Of a DNA stretch of 17,735 bases, positions 15,318 to 17,735 are shown in pieces. The translations under genes and the position numbers were made by a program. Source of the DNA: Lachnospiraceae bacterium (GTDB lineage Bacteria > Bacillota > Clostridia > Lachnospirales > Lachnospiraceae); contig CAADSM010000057.1 of NCBI GenBank assembly GCA_900751785.1, forward strand, positions 1 through 17,735, read 5' to 3'. Numbering within the stretch: the stretch's first letter is position 1; the number at the start of each line of letters is the position of its first letter. The notes beneath the pieces were generated by a model. That model had not been told where the DNA came from, did not search any database, and was given only the letters and a program-made list of their open reading frames with translations.

Positions 15318-16711
15318 TGGCAGATATGTTGAAGAAAGTTCCTGTAAGAGAGCAGGATCCTAAGGTACGTGCGACAAACTTTGATGAGGTCTGCCTCGGC
15401 TACAATCTGGAAGAAGCCATGGACGAGGCGGCGAGATGCCTGAACTGCAGGAATGCGAAATGCATCCAGGGATGTCCGGTAGCGATCGATATCCCGGCGT
15501 TCATCCATGAAGTGAAAGAAGGAAATATCGAGGAAGCATATAAGGTGATCGGAAAGTCCAGCGCCCTGCCGGCGATCTGCGGACGTGTCTGCCCTCAGGA
15601 GTCACAGTGCGAGGGGAAATGTATCCGCGGAATCAAGGGCGAGCCGGTTTCCATCGGAAAGCTGGAGAGATTCGTTGCCGACTATGCGCTTGAAAATGAT
15701 ATCAAACCTGTCGGAGCAGAGACACAGAACGGACATAAGGTCGCTGTGATCGGATCTGGTCCGTCCGGTCTCACCTGTGCGGGCGATCTTGCGAAAAAAG
15801 GATACGACGTTACTGTATTCGAGGCGCTCCACGAACTTGGCGGAGTGCTCGTATACGGGATTCCGGAGTTCCGTCTTCCGAAGCAGAAGGTCGTAGCGAA
15901 AGAGATCGAGAAGGTAAAAGAGCTCGGTGTGAAGTTTGAGACAAATGTAGTCATCGGAAAGTCTACGACGATCGATCAGCTCATGGAAGAGGAAGGATTC
16001 GAGGCTGTCTTCATCGGTTCAGGCGCCGGACTTCCGATGTTCATGGGAATCCCTGGTGAGAACTCGAACGGAGTATTTTCTGCAAACGAATATCTGACAA
16101 GAAGCAATCTGATGAAAGCTTTTGATGATTCCTATGACACACCGATCATCGCAGGAAAGAAAGTTGCTGTCGTCGGCGGCGGAAACGTTGCTATGGATGC
16201 GGCGAGGACTGCGCTCAGACTGGGGGCAGATGTCCATGTCATTTACAGACGCAGCGAGGCAGAGCTTCCGGCCAGAGTAGAAGAAGTACATCACGCCAAG
16301 GAAGAAGGCGTTGTCTTCAACCTGCTGACGAACCCGAAGAAGATCAATGTGGATGAGAACGGTAATATCTCGAGCGTTACAGTGATCAAGATGGAACTGG
16401 GAGAGCCGGATGCATCCGGAAGAAGACGTCCTGTGGAAATCCCGGGATCCGAGTATGATATCCAGGTCGATACAGTTATCATGGCGCTCGGAACCTCTCC
16501 GAATCCGCTGATCTCCTCTACGACAAAGGGACTCGAGACGAACCGCAGAAAATGTATCGTTGCCGACGAAGAGAATGGCCAGACCTCCAAAGAAGGCGTA
16601 TTTGCCGGCGGAGATGCCGTGACAGGCGCTGCTACCGTGATCCTTGCCATGGGCGCTGGAAAAGCGGGCGCAAAGGGCATTGACGAATATCTGTCGGGCA
16701 GAGAAGGCTGA
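15317..16711 (+). CDS. nfnB: NADH-dependent ferredoxin:NADP+ oxidoreductase subunit B (glutamate synthase small-subunit-like)
   Basis: The 464-residue product has the length of NfnB. Two [4Fe-4S] clusters are supported by Cys41, 44, 49, 53 (CLNCRNAKCIQGC) and Cys88, 92, 98, 102 (CGRVCPQESQCEGKC). An FAD Rossmann motif VAVIGSGPSGLTCAGDLAKK and an NADPH-binding motif VAVVGGGNVAMDAARTALRL follow, with the C-terminal GGDAVTGAATVILAMGAGK typical of the GltD fold. The ATG shares its A with the nfnA stop; its ribosome site GGAGGTGA (15303-15310) lies in the last codons of nfnA, so translation is coupled. Many databases label it glutamate synthase small subunit; the nfnA partner and the lack of a gltA large subunit nearby favour Nfn. 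It hosts the bifurcating FAD in known structures. Confidence 0.94.
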   Translation: MADMLKKVPVREQDPKVRATNFDEVCLGYNLEEAMDEAARCLNCRNAKCIQGCPVAIDIPAFIHEVKEGNIEEAYKVIGKSSALPAICGRVCPQESQCEGKCIRGIKGEPVSIGKLERFVADYALENDIKPVGAETQNGHKVAVIGSGPSGLTCAGDLAKKGYDVTVFEALHELGGVLVYGIPEFRLPKQKVVAKEIEKVKELGVKFETNVVIGKSTTIDQLMEEEGFEAVFIGSGAGLPMFMGIPGENSNGVFSANEYLTRSNLMKAFDDSYDTPIIAGKKVAVVGGGNVAMDAARTALRLGADVHVIYRRSEAELPARVEEVHHAKEEGVVFNLLTNPKKINVDENGNISSVTVIKMELGEPDASGRRRPVEIPGSEYDIQVDTVIMALGTSPNPLISSTTKGLETNRRKCIVADEENGQTSKEGVFAGGDAVTGAATVILAMGAGKAGAKGIDEYLSGREG

Positions 16712-16729
16712 GAATACGAGAAGTGAAAA

Positions 16730-17431
16730 ATGACAGTTTCTGAGATAAAAGAGCGTCTCTTAAGCCTTGCGGAGGACGATTACAAAGAATTTAATCAAAA
16801 GCTGCTTCCAGGGGTGGAGCATGTGTTAGGGGTACGTCTTCCTGCCATGAGAAAGCTTGCGAAGGAAGCAGCAAAGGGAGATTTTCGCTCCTATCTGAAT
16901 GAAGCACGGAAAGCGGTCGGTCCGGATTCTCTCCACGAAGAGATCATGATGCAGGGTCTGGTCATTGGATATGCGAAAATGGAGCGTGAAGAGCGCGCGG
17001 CATATCTCGATGAATTTGTCCCGAAGATCAAAAACTGGGCCGTGTGCGACAGCTGTGTCACCGCATATAAGTTTATGGAGAAAGAACCGGAGTACTGGTT
17101 TGGCTATCTCCGGAAATTCCGTGACAGCACGGAAGAATTTGAACTGAGGTTCATGATCGTTGCGATGATGTCACATTTTGTGGATGACGCGCATATCGAC
17201 GAGATCCTCAGATACTGCAATGAGATCAGGCACGACGGGTATTACACGAAAATGGGAACTGCCTGGACTGTCCAGGTGTGCTATGTGAAATTTCCCGAAA
17301 AGACAAGACGTTTTTTGGAGACAGATAAGATGGATGACTTTACCCATAATAAAGCGATCCAGAAAATACGCGAATCCTACCGGGTGAGCAGGGAAGAAAA
17401 AGAAGAATTGAATCTGCTGAAGCGGAGGTAA
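16730..17431 (+). CDS. AlkD-family DNA alkylation repair glycosylase
   Basis: The 233-residue, all-helical HEAT-like protein matches AlkD, which excises N3- and N7-alkylated purines. Trp103 and Asp107 in NWAVCDSC and Trp179 in GTAWTVQVCY reproduce the Trp109/Asp113/Trp187 set of Bacillus cereus AlkD with the same or nearly the same spacing. Further typical stretches are LGVRLPAMRKLAKE near the N-terminus and FTHNKAIQKIRESYRVS near the end. The ribosome site is weak (GAGAAG, 16719-16724). It starts 18 bp after nfnB with no terminator between, so it is probably read from the nfn promoters at modest level; a functional link to NfnAB is not evident. Confidence 0.92.
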   Translation: MTVSEIKERLLSLAEDDYKEFNQKLLPGVEHVLGVRLPAMRKLAKEAAKGDFRSYLNEARKAVGPDSLHEEIMMQGLVIGYAKMEREERAAYLDEFVPKIKNWAVCDSCVTAYKFMEKEPEYWFGYLRKFRDSTEEFELRFMIVAMMSHFVDDAHIDEILRYCNEIRHDGYYTKMGTAWTVQVCYVKFPEKTRRFLETDKMDDFTHNKAIQKIRESYRVSREEKEELNLLKRR

Positions 17432-17508
17432 ATTCGGAGTTGTCGGCGGAAACTTCTGGATGGATTAACGTCCGAAACCGGCAGGGCAGAGAGAAAATCG
17501 AAGACATA

Positions 17509-17721
17509 TTCTGAGAGGAGGGGCGGGGGATCCAAGCTCCGTTCCGAAGGGTAAGAAAAGCTAAAAGCTCCGAAAGGTGGCTAAAAACAATCTGAAAAGC
17601 AGCACAACTCGCCATTGGCTCAAACAGTGCTGCTTTTCAGATTAACGCCATCTTATGGAGCTTTAAGATTTTCTAGACCCTTCTCCAAAGTCGCCGGGAT
17701 CCCCCGCCCCTCATCTCAGAA
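17509..17721. repeat. 213-bp near-palindromic element (long hairpin; MITE-like or structured RNA)
   Basis: Four nested complementary blocks share almost one centre near 17615. Outer arms 17509-17533 and 17697-17721 pair over 25 bp with one mismatch. Arms 17546-17571 and 17657-17683 pair over most positions, with three mismatches, a G-U wobble and one bulge. GGTGGC (17576-17581) pairs with GCCATC-side bases 17647-17652. Inner arms 17589-17605 and 17627-17643 are a perfect 17-bp pair around a 21-nt loop. No ORF with recognisable content lies in it, and no clear target duplication flanks it. The rest of the gene-free stretch (17432-17508) holds only a 6-bp pair, TTCGGA/TCCGAA, and nothing else I can support. 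Confidence 0.8.
17583..17643 (-). terminator. Inner hairpin with a U-tract on the minus strand
   Basis: Read on the minus strand, the perfect 17-bp inner stem (17627-17643 with 17589-17605) is followed almost directly by GTTTTT (complement of 17583-17588). This could terminate a convergent gene lying beyond the right edge. On the plus strand no U-tract follows the stem, so it is not a good terminator for the alkD-type gene. Confidence 0.4.
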
Positions 17722-17735
17722 AGGCTGTCGCATCC

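Noticed and set aside
15317..16711. Reading nfnB as glutamate synthase small subunit (gltD)
   Set aside because: The overlapping upstream partner is an NfnA-type FAD/[2Fe-2S] subunit and no glutamate synthase large subunit is present, so the Nfn assignment fits better.
17340..17615. Minus-strand ORF of 91 codons running from inside the hairpin element into the AlkD gene
   Set aside because: Half of it is antisense to the glycosylase gene and the rest is the palindrome arm; no recognisable domain.

Overview
The window is about 17.7 kb at roughly 50% G+C. It is densely coded on the plus strand, with short gaps, strong AGGAGG-type ribosome sites, sigma-A-type promoters and U-tailed hairpin terminators. 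Protein family content (NnrD-Alr-MazF order, a CFI-box protein, TepA next to FtsK/SpoIIIE, NfnAB, formate-tetrahydrofolate ligase) points to an anaerobic gut-type Firmicute, most likely a Lachnospiraceae (Clostridium cluster XIVa) chromosome. That placement is an inference from gene content and is not proven by a marker gene. No rRNA, tRNA, CRISPR array, transposase or phage gene was seen.

Layout. (1) 1-2541: the 3' part of nnrD (cut by the window edge), alr overlapping it by 4 bp, a 33-codon ORF, and an EndoA/MazF-type toxin, closed by a nested hairpin. (2) 2544-5494: a good promoter, then yebC, a CFI-box protein and metY (O-acetylhomoserine sulfhydrylase), closed by a hairpin plus U-tract. 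(3) 5597-6325: tepA, a ClpP-like protein. (4) 6306-12992: a promoter buried in the tepA 3' end drives ftsK/spoIIIE, fhs, folD and a membrane protein made of a zinc ribbon, TPR-like repeats and chitobiase-C-terminal-like domains; the run ends at a long-loop hairpin. (5) 12975-14290: an iron-dependent alcohol dehydrogenase whose promoter carries a near-consensus Rex operator over the start of transcription, closed by a GAAA-tetraloop terminator. (6) 14324-17431: two candidate promoters and a palindrome, then nfnA, nfnB and an AlkD-type DNA glycosylase. (7) 17432-17735: no gene. It holds a roughly 213-nt, almost fully self-complementary element, the least explained structure in the window.

How the genes fit together. 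The right half is redox-heavy. Fhs and FolD interconvert one-carbon units on tetrahydrofolate, with FolD normally using NADP(H). NfnAB exchanges electrons among NADH, ferredoxin and NADPH, and the alcohol dehydrogenase disposes of NAD(P)H. The Rex-like operator suggests the dehydrogenase responds to the NADH/NAD+ ratio. The left half is housekeeping: cofactor repair (NnrD), D-alanine for the wall (Alr), stress RNase (MazF), translation (YebC) and sulfur assimilation (MetY).

The main items for a second look are the terminal hairpin element, the Rex-like operator, the toxin gene lacking a recognisable antitoxin, and two poorly characterised proteins (CFI-box, and zinc ribbon/TPR/CHB).
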